A DNA stretch of 10,403 nucleotides, taken from assembly GCA_002338605.1 (NCBI GenBank), contig DDIP01000199.1, positions 1 through 10,403 on the forward strand. The letters run 5' to 3'. A program made the position numbers and the translations under genes. How positions within the stretch are numbered: position 1 is the stretch's first letter; every line of letters begins with the position of its first letter. The notes under the pieces were generated by a model that was not told where the DNA came from, made no database searches, and was given only the letters and a program-made list of their open reading frames with translations. This document shows positions 1 to 6,289 of the stretch, in pieces. The stretch comes from Proteobacteria bacterium UBA1847. Lineage in GTDB: Bacteria > Pseudomonadota > Gammaproteobacteria > Steroidobacterales > Woeseiaceae.

Positions 1-1
1 C

Positions 2-658
2 GGCCAGCCACTGATTTCCCGTGTAACCACTGTCACCGGTGATGGCGTCAACAACCCAATGAATGTTCGGGCCCGCATAGGCACAACCATTGAACACATC
101 ATTAATTTCACTGGCGGCTACAGAAACCGCGCCCGGCAATTGATCATTGGCGGCCCGATGACCGGGAATTCCGTCACAACGGATCGCGTGCCGGTTGTCA
201 AGGCGACCAACTGCATCCTGGTGCTGTCCGAAACACCGTCGACCGGACCCGAACTGCCCTGCATTCGATGCGGCGAATGCGCCGTCGTTTGCCCGGTTCA
301 ACTCCTGCCACAGCAGTTGTTCTGGTATGCCTGTGCCGATGATGAAGTCAAGTTGCGCGAATTCGGTTTGACCGATTGCATAGAGTGCGGCTGCTGCGAT
401 GTTGTTTGTCCTAGTCACATTCCGCTGACTGCCAATTTTCGCGTCGCGAAAGGCCGGATTCGCGAGCTGGCTGACGAAAAAGCGCGTGCCGCCAGGGCGC
501 GGCTTCGATTCGAAGCACGCAATGATCGATTGCGGCGTGAACTCCTGGAACGGGAAATGCAACTGGCCGATCAGAAGGCGTCGGCAAAAAGCGCCGGCCC
601 GGCTGCGATTGCCGAAATCCTAAAGCGCAGGAAGCAGGAAAAGGGAGACCGGGAGTAG
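2..658 (+). CDS. rnfC: Electron transport complex subunit RnfC (C-terminal part, cut by left edge)
   Basis: This is the peripheral iron-sulfur subunit of the Rnf complex, which binds NADH and passes electrons within the membrane-bound ferredoxin:NAD+ oxidoreductase. The reading frame is open from base 2, so the Met codon at 59 is internal and the true start lies outside the window. The first visible residues (GQPLISRVTTVTG and the following ~70) fit the SLBB-type domain of RnfC. Two ferredoxin-like [4Fe-4S] motifs follow: CIRCGECAVVCP, starting at base 260, and CIECGCCDVVCP, starting at base 377. The last ~80 residues are a charged Ala/Arg/Glu/Lys-rich helical tail. It is much shorter than the long repetitive tail of E. 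coli RsxC. The stop codon TAG overlaps the GTG start of rnfD by one base, which suggests translational coupling. Identification is firm; the flavin/NADH-binding N-terminal half is not visible. Confidence 0.96.
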   Translation, partial: GQPLISRVTTVTGDGVNNPMNVRARIGTTIEHIINFTGGYRNRARQLIIGGPMTGNSVTTDRVPVVKATNCILVLSETPSTGPELPCIRCGECAVVCPVQLLPQQLFWYACADDEVKLREFGLTDCIECGCCDVVCPSHIPLTANFRVAKGRIRELADEKARAARARLRFEARNDRLRRELLEREMQLADQKASAKSAGPAAIAEILKRRKQEKGDRE

Positions 659-1713
659 TGGAATTCCAGCGCCGCGAGGCTCCGTTCCTGATCCCGTCGG
701 TCAGCGTCTCATCGATGATGCTGCAGGTGCTGGCGGCACTGGTACCCGCTGCCATCGCTCACGTCTGGTTTTTCGGTCCCGGCTTTATTCTCAACCTGTT
801 GGTAGCAGCGATTTTCGCAACGGCCGGCGAAGCGCTGATGCTCGGCCTTCGCAACCGACGGCCCGAGGCAGGACTCGCCGACTACAGTGCGCTGGTGACA
901 GCTGCCCTGCTGGCCTTCGCCTTGCCTTCGTTGACGCCATGGTGGGTAACCGCGACCGGCGCGCTGTTTGCCGTCGTTGTTGCCAAGCATCTATACGGTG
1001 GCCTGGGATTTAATATATTCAATCCGGCAATGGCCGGCTACGTCGTAATCCTGGTTGCCTTTCCGATGCACCTGAACCTGTGGGTTGCACCGCGTATGGG
1101 TGATCTCGACTACCAACACCTGACGATATTGCAGACGCTTCAGTTCACGTTGACCGGCGGGCTGCCCGACGCCATTTCCTTCGACGCTATCAGTCGTGCG
1201 ACGCCGCTTGATGTCATGAAATCCGGGCTCAACAATGCGCGTACTGCTGCCGAGATTCGAGTCATTCCGATCATGGGTGACTTCGGTGGCCGTGGTTGGG
1301 AGTGGATCGGCAATTTTCTGGCCATCGGTGGTTTCTGGTTAATGATCAGGAAGCTTATCCGGTGGCAGATCCCGGTCGGCGTCGGCCTCGGCCTGTTGGT
1401 TCCGGCAACCGTTTTTTACATGATCGACCCGGGTTCACACGCGAGCCCGGGGTTTCACTTGTTCAGTGGTGCGACGATCCTTTGCGCGTTTTTTATCGCT
1501 ACGGATCCTGTCTCGGCGGCGACCAGTCCGAGGGGCCGACTGATTTACGGTATCGGCATCGGGCTGCTCATCTATTGCATTCGCCGCTGGGGCAGCTACG
1601 CAGATGGCGTCGCGTTTGCCGTCTTGCTGATGAATATGGCCGTGCCAGCCATCGATAGCGTGACACGACCACGTATTATCGGCCACAACGATCGGGGCGA
1701 CAAACGTGACTGA
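658..1713 (+). CDS. rnfD: Electron transport complex subunit RnfD
   Basis: This is an integral membrane subunit of the Rnf complex and belongs to the NqrB/RnfD family, which carries a covalently bound FMN. The protein has 351 residues, the usual family length, with many hydrophobic segments (roughly 20-60, 75-110, 122-145, 215-255 and 268-330). The flavin attachment motif is seen as DAISRATPLD, with Thr182 the predicted FMN-linked residue, matching the S-x-A-T motif of other RnfD proteins. A second conserved family stretch, FSGATILCAFFIATDPVSA (about 269-287), lies in a late membrane segment. The start is GTG at 658, which shares its G with the rnfC stop codon; a GGGAGACCGGGAG stretch just upstream can serve as ribosome-binding site. 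The 3' end overlaps rnfG by 8 bases. Nothing looks broken. Confidence 0.97.
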   Translation: MEFQRREAPFLIPSVSVSSMMLQVLAALVPAAIAHVWFFGPGFILNLLVAAIFATAGEALMLGLRNRRPEAGLADYSALVTAALLAFALPSLTPWWVTATGALFAVVVAKHLYGGLGFNIFNPAMAGYVVILVAFPMHLNLWVAPRMGDLDYQHLTILQTLQFTLTGGLPDAISFDAISRATPLDVMKSGLNNARTAAEIRVIPIMGDFGGRGWEWIGNFLAIGGFWLMIRKLIRWQIPVGVGLGLLVPATVFYMIDPGSHASPGFHLFSGATILCAFFIATDPVSAATSPRGRLIYGIGIGLLIYCIRRWGSYADGVAFAVLLMNMAVPAIDSVTRPRIIGHNDRGDKRD

Positions 1714-2359
1714 TCGCCCCGTCTGGAAAAGCGGTGTTACGCTCGCTGTCATTGCAGCGATCTGCACGGCTCTTGTGGCCTTGACCTTTCAGTTGACGGC
1801 ACAGCGCATCACTGACAATGAGAAAGCCTTTTTGGAACGCAATCTGCAACCTGCACTCGCCGGCCTGTTTTTTGACAGCCCGGTTACCGAATCCAGGCTG
1901 ACCATTCCACAACCGCATGAACTGCCAGGAACCGAATCGGCCATCGTTTATCGTGTTTACGCGAGCGAAGAACCTGTCGCTGCACTGTTTGTCGTGTCGG
2001 CCCGCGACGGTTACGCGGGCCCGATTCGACTACTGATCGGTGTCGCCATGGACGGAAGCATTACCGGCGTACGCGTTCTTGAGCACCGGGAAACGCCAGG
2101 ACTGGGTGACCGCGTTGAGACCACCAAATCGGACTGGATACTTCAGTTCGATGGCCGCTCGCTGCGCGATCCCGAGCCCGGCAACTGGAAAATCCGGGGC
2201 GACGGCGGATCGTTTGACCAGCTGACCGGTGCATCGATTACACCGCGTGCCATCGTCAAGGCGGTTAAAGCGACTCTCACTTATTTTGCGGCGAATCGGG
2301 ATGCGCTTTTCACAGCGCCAGCTGACCCGGTTGACGACGACTCCGGGGATGAAGACTAA
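1706..2359 (+). CDS. rnfG: Electron transport complex subunit RnfG (covalent FMN)
   Basis: RnfG is a single-span membrane subunit with an FMN-binding domain on the periplasmic side; ApbE/Ftp transferase attaches the FMN covalently. The 217-residue product has one N-terminal membrane helix (about residues 10-30). The FMN-binding domain includes LLIGVAMDGSITGVRVLEHRE (about 109-129) and then the strongly conserved TPGLGD. The attachment motif reads FDQLTGASITPRA: the acceptor position is Ser177, where E. coli RsxG has Thr (TGAT). The consensus for ApbE sites allows Ser or Thr, so modification is still expected. The start is GTG at 1706, inside the end of rnfD (8-base overlap), with a GGGG-containing stretch at about 1694-1697 as a possible ribosome-binding site. 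The acidic tail DDDSGDED is not needed for the family assignment. Confidence 0.96.
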   Translation: MTDRPVWKSGVTLAVIAAICTALVALTFQLTAQRITDNEKAFLERNLQPALAGLFFDSPVTESRLTIPQPHELPGTESAIVYRVYASEEPVAALFVVSARDGYAGPIRLLIGVAMDGSITGVRVLEHRETPGLGDRVETTKSDWILQFDGRSLRDPEPGNWKIRGDGGSFDQLTGASITPRAIVKAVKATLTYFAANRDALFTAPADPVDDDSGDED

Positions 2360-3033
2360 TGGCGGGCGGCGTGATCAATCGATTGAGAAATGGCCTGTGG
2401 CGTGACAATCCGGGGCTCGTGCAGTTGCTCGGACTGTGCCCCTTGCTGGCCGTTACGGCAACCTTCGTCAATGGCCTCGGTCTCGGACTCGCGACACTCG
2501 CCGTTCTGGTTGCGTCGAATGCGCTCGTGTCTGCAACCCGCCGCTGGATTCAACCCGAAATTCGCGTGCCAATTTACGTGCTGATCATTGCCAGCCTTGT
2601 CACCTGCATCGAGCTGATCTTCAAAGCGTGGTTTCCGGACCTCGATCGAACGCTCGGAATATTTGTTCCCCTGATCGTCACGAACTGCGCAATCGTCGCG
2701 CGTGCGGAGCTCTACGCCTCACGAAACCCGATCGGTGCCAGCATTCTCGACGGTATTGCGATGGGCCTTGGCTTTGCCATGCTGCTAATGACCATCGGCG
2801 CATTCCGGGAAGTCATCGGACAAGGTACATTGTTCGCCCGGATGGACATGCTGATCGGCGGCGAGCCCATGCGCGGCCTGGTGCTGGCCGATCAGGGCTG
2901 GTTATTGATGGTGCTGCCACCCGGTGCGTTTTTTAGCCTGGCGCTCGCAATAGCAGCCAAGAACGCTATCGATCGTCGCCGGCTGGAATCAAAAGCGCCT
3001 ATTCCGCGACGCGCGCGCAAACTGAACCGCTAG
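2359..3033 (+). CDS. rnfE: Electron transport complex subunit RnfE
   Basis: RnfE is a polytopic membrane subunit of the NqrD/RnfE family. With RnfA it forms a pseudo-symmetric core that holds a [2Fe-2S] cluster within the membrane. The product has 224 residues, close to the usual length, with about six hydrophobic helices. The two cysteines expected to bind iron are visible in half-helix motifs: LLGLCPLLAV (Cys27) and VTNCAIVARAE (Cys110). The family signature GAFREVIGQGTLF follows at about 147-159. The ATG start at 2359 overlaps the rnfG stop (TAATG), and GGGGATGAAG just upstream gives a ribosome-binding site. The protein ends in a basic tail (RRARKLNR) expected in the cytoplasm. It is the last Rnf gene here; nth follows after 7 bases. 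Confidence 0.97.
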   Translation: MAGGVINRLRNGLWRDNPGLVQLLGLCPLLAVTATFVNGLGLGLATLAVLVASNALVSATRRWIQPEIRVPIYVLIIASLVTCIELIFKAWFPDLDRTLGIFVPLIVTNCAIVARAELYASRNPIGASILDGIAMGLGFAMLLMTIGAFREVIGQGTLFARMDMLIGGEPMRGLVLADQGWLLMVLPPGAFFSLALAIAAKNAIDRRRLESKAPIPRRARKLNR

Positions 3034-3040
3034 GACTCTT

Positions 3041-3676
3041 GTGAACGCCGAGAAACGTACCGCGATCTTCAAAACCCTGCAGAAGCGCATGCCAGCTCCG
3101 ACTACCGAGCTGCGCTACGAGTCGCCTTTTGAACTGCTGGTCGCTGTGATCCTCTCGGCGCAGGCGACGGACATCAGTGTCAACAAGGCAACCGACAAGT
3201 TATACCGGGTCGCCAACACGCCGGAAGCGATACTTGAACTGGGCGTGCGCGGGTTGACGAAATACATTCGTACCATCGGCCTTTACAACGCAAAGGCCAG
3301 CAATATCATCAAGACTTGCCGGATTCTGATTGACGAACACAATAGTGCTGTTCCCCGCACTCGCGAGGCGCTCGAGGCCCTACCCGGCGTGGGCAGGAAA
3401 ACCGCCAATGTCATTCTGAATACGGCGTTCGGCGAACCCACCATTGCCGTGGACACACATATTTTTCGCGTTGCCAATCGGACCGGCCTTGCAAGAGGAA
3501 AGACACCACTTGAGGTCGAGAAACGGCTGGTAAAATTGACGCCTGAGGAATTCAAGAAAGACGCGCACCACTGGCTGATCCTGCACGGGCGTTACACCTG
3601 CAAGGCACGCAAACCGCTGTGCCATGAATGTCCGATTATCGAGTGGTGCGAGTTCAAGCAAAAGGTGATGGCATGA
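3041..3676 (+). CDS. nth: Endonuclease III (DNA glycosylase/AP lyase)
   Basis: Nth removes oxidised pyrimidines from DNA and cleaves the strand by beta-elimination, the first steps of base excision repair. The product has 211 residues, the same as E. coli Nth, and the key positions fall at the same numbers. The helix-hairpin-helix is LPGVGRKTA with catalytic Lys120, the aspartate is Asp138 (VDTHIFRV), and the C-terminal [4Fe-4S] loop cysteines are 187, 194, 197 and 203 (C-x6-C-x2-C-x5-C). The start is GTG at 3041, seven bases after rnfE, with a weak AGGA at about 3032-3035; no ATG gives the conserved N-terminus. Linkage of nth to the rnf operon is usual in gammaproteobacteria. The stop overlaps the next gene as ATGA. 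Confidence 0.98.
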   Translation: MNAEKRTAIFKTLQKRMPAPTTELRYESPFELLVAVILSAQATDISVNKATDKLYRVANTPEAILELGVRGLTKYIRTIGLYNAKASNIIKTCRILIDEHNSAVPRTREALEALPGVGRKTANVILNTAFGEPTIAVDTHIFRVANRTGLARGKTPLEVEKRLVKLTPEEFKKDAHHWLILHGRYTCKARKPLCHECPIIEWCEFKQKVMA

Positions 3677-4098
3677 TTTTCGGACAGGACAGAGACGAGC
3701 TGCGCAACATGTACCGGGAAGCCTGGTCAAAGTTTTGCAAGGACATGCCATTGACCCCGCTGGAGAACCAGATTGCCGCGGTCATCGAGTGGCACCCGGA
3801 ATATCATGACGATCTGGTCAATGAAGCCCTCGATCGTGAATACACGCCCGAGGGCGGGCGCGGTAATCCCTACCTGCACATGGGTCTGCACCTTGGAATC
3901 CGCGAGCAGGTCACAACCAATCGGCCGGCCGGTATCCAGATGATTTACAAGGCCCTGGTGACCAAGACGGGCGATCAGCATGCGGCCGAGCATCAGATGA
4001 TTGATTGCCTTGCGGAAACTCTTTGGGAGGCGCAGAGTCAGAATCGCGCGCCGGACGAGCAAAAGTACCTTGAGCGCCTGCGACGCCTGAACGTCTGA
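3673..4098 (+). CDS. DUF1841 family protein, function unknown
   Basis: This 141-residue soluble protein is recognised as DUF1841 by its conserved stretches: a FGQDRDELRNMYREAW-like N-terminus, HPEYH (41-45), NPYLHMGLHLGIREQ (65-79), RPAGI (84-88), HAAEHQM (103-109) and CLAETLWEA (112-120). No signal peptide or membrane segment is seen. The family has no established biochemical role that I know of. A striking trait is three H-x3-H pairs (His41/45, His69/73, His103/107) on a largely helical chain, which could be metal ligands; this is inference only. The ATG at 3673 is chosen because it overlaps the nth stop as ATGA and because AAGGTG lies just upstream. A GTG-initiated extension at 3628 would overlap nth by 49 bases and adds residues that do not resemble the family. 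Confidence 0.9.
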   Translation: MIFGQDRDELRNMYREAWSKFCKDMPLTPLENQIAAVIEWHPEYHDDLVNEALDREYTPEGGRGNPYLHMGLHLGIREQVTTNRPAGIQMIYKALVTKTGDQHAAEHQMIDCLAETLWEAQSQNRAPDEQKYLERLRRLNV

Positions 4099-4156
4099 GC
4101 TGTGTAATATTTTCGCGTTCCTTCAGGTCCTCCTGATAACTCGAAACGGGATACCC
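4099..4156 (+). other. Short intergenic spacer before the MNIO operon
   Basis: This 58-base gap separates the DUF1841 stop from the MNIO start. It holds no Cys-rich small reading frame that could be a precursor peptide. A TAATAT at 4105-4110 could be a -10 box, but no acceptable -35 lies at 16-18 bases from it. A 5-bp hairpin (TCAGG/CCTGA, 4123-4136) with a 4-base loop is too weak to call. The MNIO group could have its own promoter here or be read through from nth-DUF1841; the sequence does not decide. Confidence 0.4.
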
Positions 4157-5011
4157 ATGAGCGATCCACAATCACAATACCCGGTACAAGGTGCGGGTCT
4201 CGGGCTGCGCCGCCCGATCGCCGACAAGTTGATGGCCGATCCACCGACCGATGTCGACTTCATGGAGGTTGCACCGGAAAACTGGATTCATGTCGGTGGT
4301 GCACTCGGCAAGAAACTGCGTTTTTTTACGGAACGCTACCCGTTTCTGATTCACGGCCTGTCATTGTCCATCGGCTCACCCGCGCCACTGGATGAGCAAC
4401 TCGTTCGCGATATCAAGGAATTCATGGCGGACCACAACATCCGTCTGTACTCGGAGCACTTGAGTTACTGTGGTGACGACGGCCACCTGTACGACTTGAT
4501 GCCAATTCCTTTTACGGAAGAAGCAGTCAAGTATGTCGCCAGCCGTGTGCACCGCGTCCAGGACATCCTCGAGCAACGAATTGCGCTGGAGAACGTGTCC
4601 TACTATGCCCCGACAGACTCCTCAATGAATGAACGGGAGTTTCTTCTGGCAGTGCTCGAGGAATCCGACTGTGACCTGATGCTCGATATCAATAATATCG
4701 TTGTGAACAGTATTAACCATCGCTATGACGCGGGTGCGTTTATGCGTGCGATGCCGGCGGAGCGCATTCGCTATTTCCATCTTGCGGGGCATTTTGTCGA
4801 AGCACCGGATTTACGTATCGACACGCACGGTGCGGCCGTTGACAACCAGTCCTGGCAATTGCTGGCCGATGCGTACCGACATTTCGGCCCCGTACCGACC
4901 TTGCTCGAACGTGATTTCAATTTTCCACCGATGGAGGAATTACTGGACGAGGTCCGCCGCATCAAGCAACTGCAGATCAACATGCAATTGATGAACTCTG
5001 ACCATGGATGA
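4157..5011 (+). CDS. DUF692/UPF0276 (MNIO) multinuclear non-haem iron oxidase, BufB/GigB-like
   Basis: Members of this TIM-barrel family (MbnB, TglH, BufB) use two or three iron atoms to modify cysteine residues of ribosomal peptides, with help from a partner protein. The 284-residue product starts with GAGLGLRRP and carries the family metal-site motifs in order: LIHGLSLSIGS (His66), YSEHLSY (Glu100, His101), ALENVSYY (Glu145, Asn146), LDINNIVVNS (Asp177, Asn179/180), FHLAGH (His208, His212), DTHG (Asp222, His224) and LERDFN (Glu251). Residue roles are transferred from the family. It overlaps the DUF2063 gene by 8 bases, the usual MNIO-partner pairing. The ATG at 4157 gives the usual N-terminus; the ribosome-binding site (ACGGGA) is weak. 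No bufferin precursor gene (DUF2282 type) lies upstream, so its substrate is unknown; it may be encoded elsewhere or be unrelated to bufferins. Confidence 0.93.
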   Translation: MSDPQSQYPVQGAGLGLRRPIADKLMADPPTDVDFMEVAPENWIHVGGALGKKLRFFTERYPFLIHGLSLSIGSPAPLDEQLVRDIKEFMADHNIRLYSEHLSYCGDDGHLYDLMPIPFTEEAVKYVASRVHRVQDILEQRIALENVSYYAPTDSSMNEREFLLAVLEESDCDLMLDINNIVVNSINHRYDAGAFMRAMPAERIRYFHLAGHFVEAPDLRIDTHGAAVDNQSWQLLADAYRHFGPVPTLLERDFNFPPMEELLDEVRRIKQLQINMQLMNSDHG

Positions 5012-5777
5012 CGACCGCACATTCCAGGACAAGCAGTATGCTTTTGCCGCGCATATTCGCGACCCCGATCACACCGTCGCGCCGGACGGCATTGAAGATC
5101 GACGCATGGCGATTTATCGCGAGTTGTTCTTTAACAACTTATCGAACCTGCTGTCTGCTTTTTTTCCAGTATTGCGCAAGCTGCTAACCGATGCCGAGTG
5201 GCGGCACACCATTCGAGAGTTCATGAAGATTCATCGTGCGAAGACACCTTACTTCCTGCAGCTTCCGGAAGAGTTTCTGGGATTTCTGCAAAACGAGTAC
5301 CGCGGCCTGGACAAGGCGTACCCGTTCGCGACAGAGCTTGCACATTATGAATACGCGGAACTCGCATTGCGCGTATCCCCGGATGAGAACGACTTCACCG
5401 ATGTGAACCCGGACGGTGACCTGCAATCTGAAATCCCGGTCAAATCCATTCTCGCCTGGGTATTTGCCTACCACTATCCTGTGCATCGAATCTCCGCAGA
5501 GTTCCAGCCGTCCGAGACGCTCGAGCAACCCGCCTATCTGACTGTCTATCGACGCGACGACGACAAGGTGCGCTTCCTGGAGCTCAATGCAATTTCCGCT
5601 GCCCTGCTCGATGCGGTCGAAAATAACCGTTCCGGCCTTAGCGGCGGCGAGTTGTTGCGCGAGCTGGCCGGAAAAACACACTACCCTGATATCGATGCGT
5701 TGGTCCGACATGGTTTGGACACACTGCAAGAAATGCGACAATTGCAAATTGTAATTGGCACCCGGCGAAACGTCTGA
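5004..5777 (+). CDS. DUF2063 domain protein, putative MNIO partner (BufC/GigC-like)
   Basis: This 257-residue soluble protein has the DUF2063 domain at about residues 9-100, including the pattern RRMAIYRELFFNNLSNLLSA (33-52), followed by the second domain typical of the NGO1945-like family (about 145-250). In characterised MNIO systems the DUF2063 protein recognises the leader of the precursor peptide and presents it to the oxidase. The same role is inferred here from the 8-base overlap with the DUF692 gene. The ATG at 5004 keeps the conserved region complete; the alternative ATG at 5008 is out of frame. No metal-binding cluster, signal peptide or membrane segment is seen, and the sequence contains no cysteine, which argues against a substrate role for this protein itself. 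Confidence 0.88.
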   Translation: MDDDRTFQDKQYAFAAHIRDPDHTVAPDGIEDRRMAIYRELFFNNLSNLLSAFFPVLRKLLTDAEWRHTIREFMKIHRAKTPYFLQLPEEFLGFLQNEYRGLDKAYPFATELAHYEYAELALRVSPDENDFTDVNPDGDLQSEIPVKSILAWVFAYHYPVHRISAEFQPSETLEQPAYLTVYRRDDDKVRFLELNAISAALLDAVENNRSGLSGGELLRELAGKTHYPDIDALVRHGLDTLQEMRQLQIVIGTRRNV

Positions 5778-5788
5778 CGGAGAAAACC

Positions 5789-6286
5789 ATGCAAAAATTA
5801 GTCAAGCTAAAACACCAGGTTTTGAATCTCCTGAACCCGGCCGGTGACTTTGTGGCCTTGCTGCCCATCCGGCTGCTGATGGCCTACGAATTCGGCAGTG
5901 CCGGTCTGAAAAAACTTGACGGGACGAACTGGTTCGGCAGGATTCAGGACAATTTCCTGTTTCCATTTAATCATGTACCGGTTGAGATAAGCTGGTTCAT
6001 GGCAACCTGGGTTGAAATTCTAGGTGGTATCTGCCTGTTTTTCGGACTGTTCACACGTTTCTGGGCGTTCAGCCTTATCATCGTTTCGGTCGTAGCGATT
6101 TCGGGTGTGCACTGGCCGGACAACTGGAACAGCTTGTCGGAACTGTGGCAAGGCTATGCGATTACCAACAAGGGCTTCGGTAACTATCGAGTGCCACTCC
6201 TGTTTATCGCGATGCTTTTTCCGTTGATTTTCACTGGTGCGGGCAAGCTCAGTATCGACCATATTCTTGCGAAGCGGTTCTCCTGA
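5789..6286 (+). CDS. DoxX-family membrane protein (BufD/GigD-like)
   Basis: This is a 165-residue integral membrane protein of the DoxX/SURF4-like family with four hydrophobic segments, at about residues 20-36, 66-88, 90-107 and 133-150. The family hallmarks are the RLLMAYEFGSAGLKKL region at the end of helix 1 and EILGGICLFFGLFTR between helices 2 and 3. DoxX proteins commonly sit in MNIO (bufferin/gig) operons, where their task is not settled; links to redox balance or quinone handling have been suggested for the wider family. The ATG at 5789 lies 11 bases after the DUF2063 stop and has the best ribosome-binding site in this operon (CGGAG at about 5778-5782). The next gene starts 3 bases after its stop. 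Confidence 0.9.
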   Translation: MQKLVKLKHQVLNLLNPAGDFVALLPIRLLMAYEFGSAGLKKLDGTNWFGRIQDNFLFPFNHVPVEISWFMATWVEILGGICLFFGLFTRFWAFSLIIVSVVAISGVHWPDNWNSLSELWQGYAITNKGFGNYRVPLLFIAMLFPLIFTGAGKLSIDHILAKRFS

Positions 6287-6289
6287 GCA

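Noticed and set aside
1261..1290. Possible separate gene in the +2 frame (1296-1658) within rnfD
   Set aside because: The frame overlaps the conserved RnfD membrane core and its translation is Arg/Gly-rich without any motif, as expected from an alternate frame of GC-rich DNA.
3628..3672. GTG-initiated N-terminal extension of the DUF1841 protein
   Set aside because: It would lie wholly within nth, adds 15 residues unlike the family, and the ATG at 3673 has a ribosome-binding site and the typical ATGA coupling.
4105..4110. TAATAT as a -10 promoter box for the MNIO operon
   Set aside because: Only 4 of 6 bases match, and no -35 element is found at a suitable distance (the nearest TTGAGC is about 29 bases away).
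5184..5747. 187-residue minus-strand open frame inside the DUF2063 gene
   Set aside because: It is antisense to a recognised gene with operon overlaps on both sides of its start logic; no family features or ribosome-binding site are seen.
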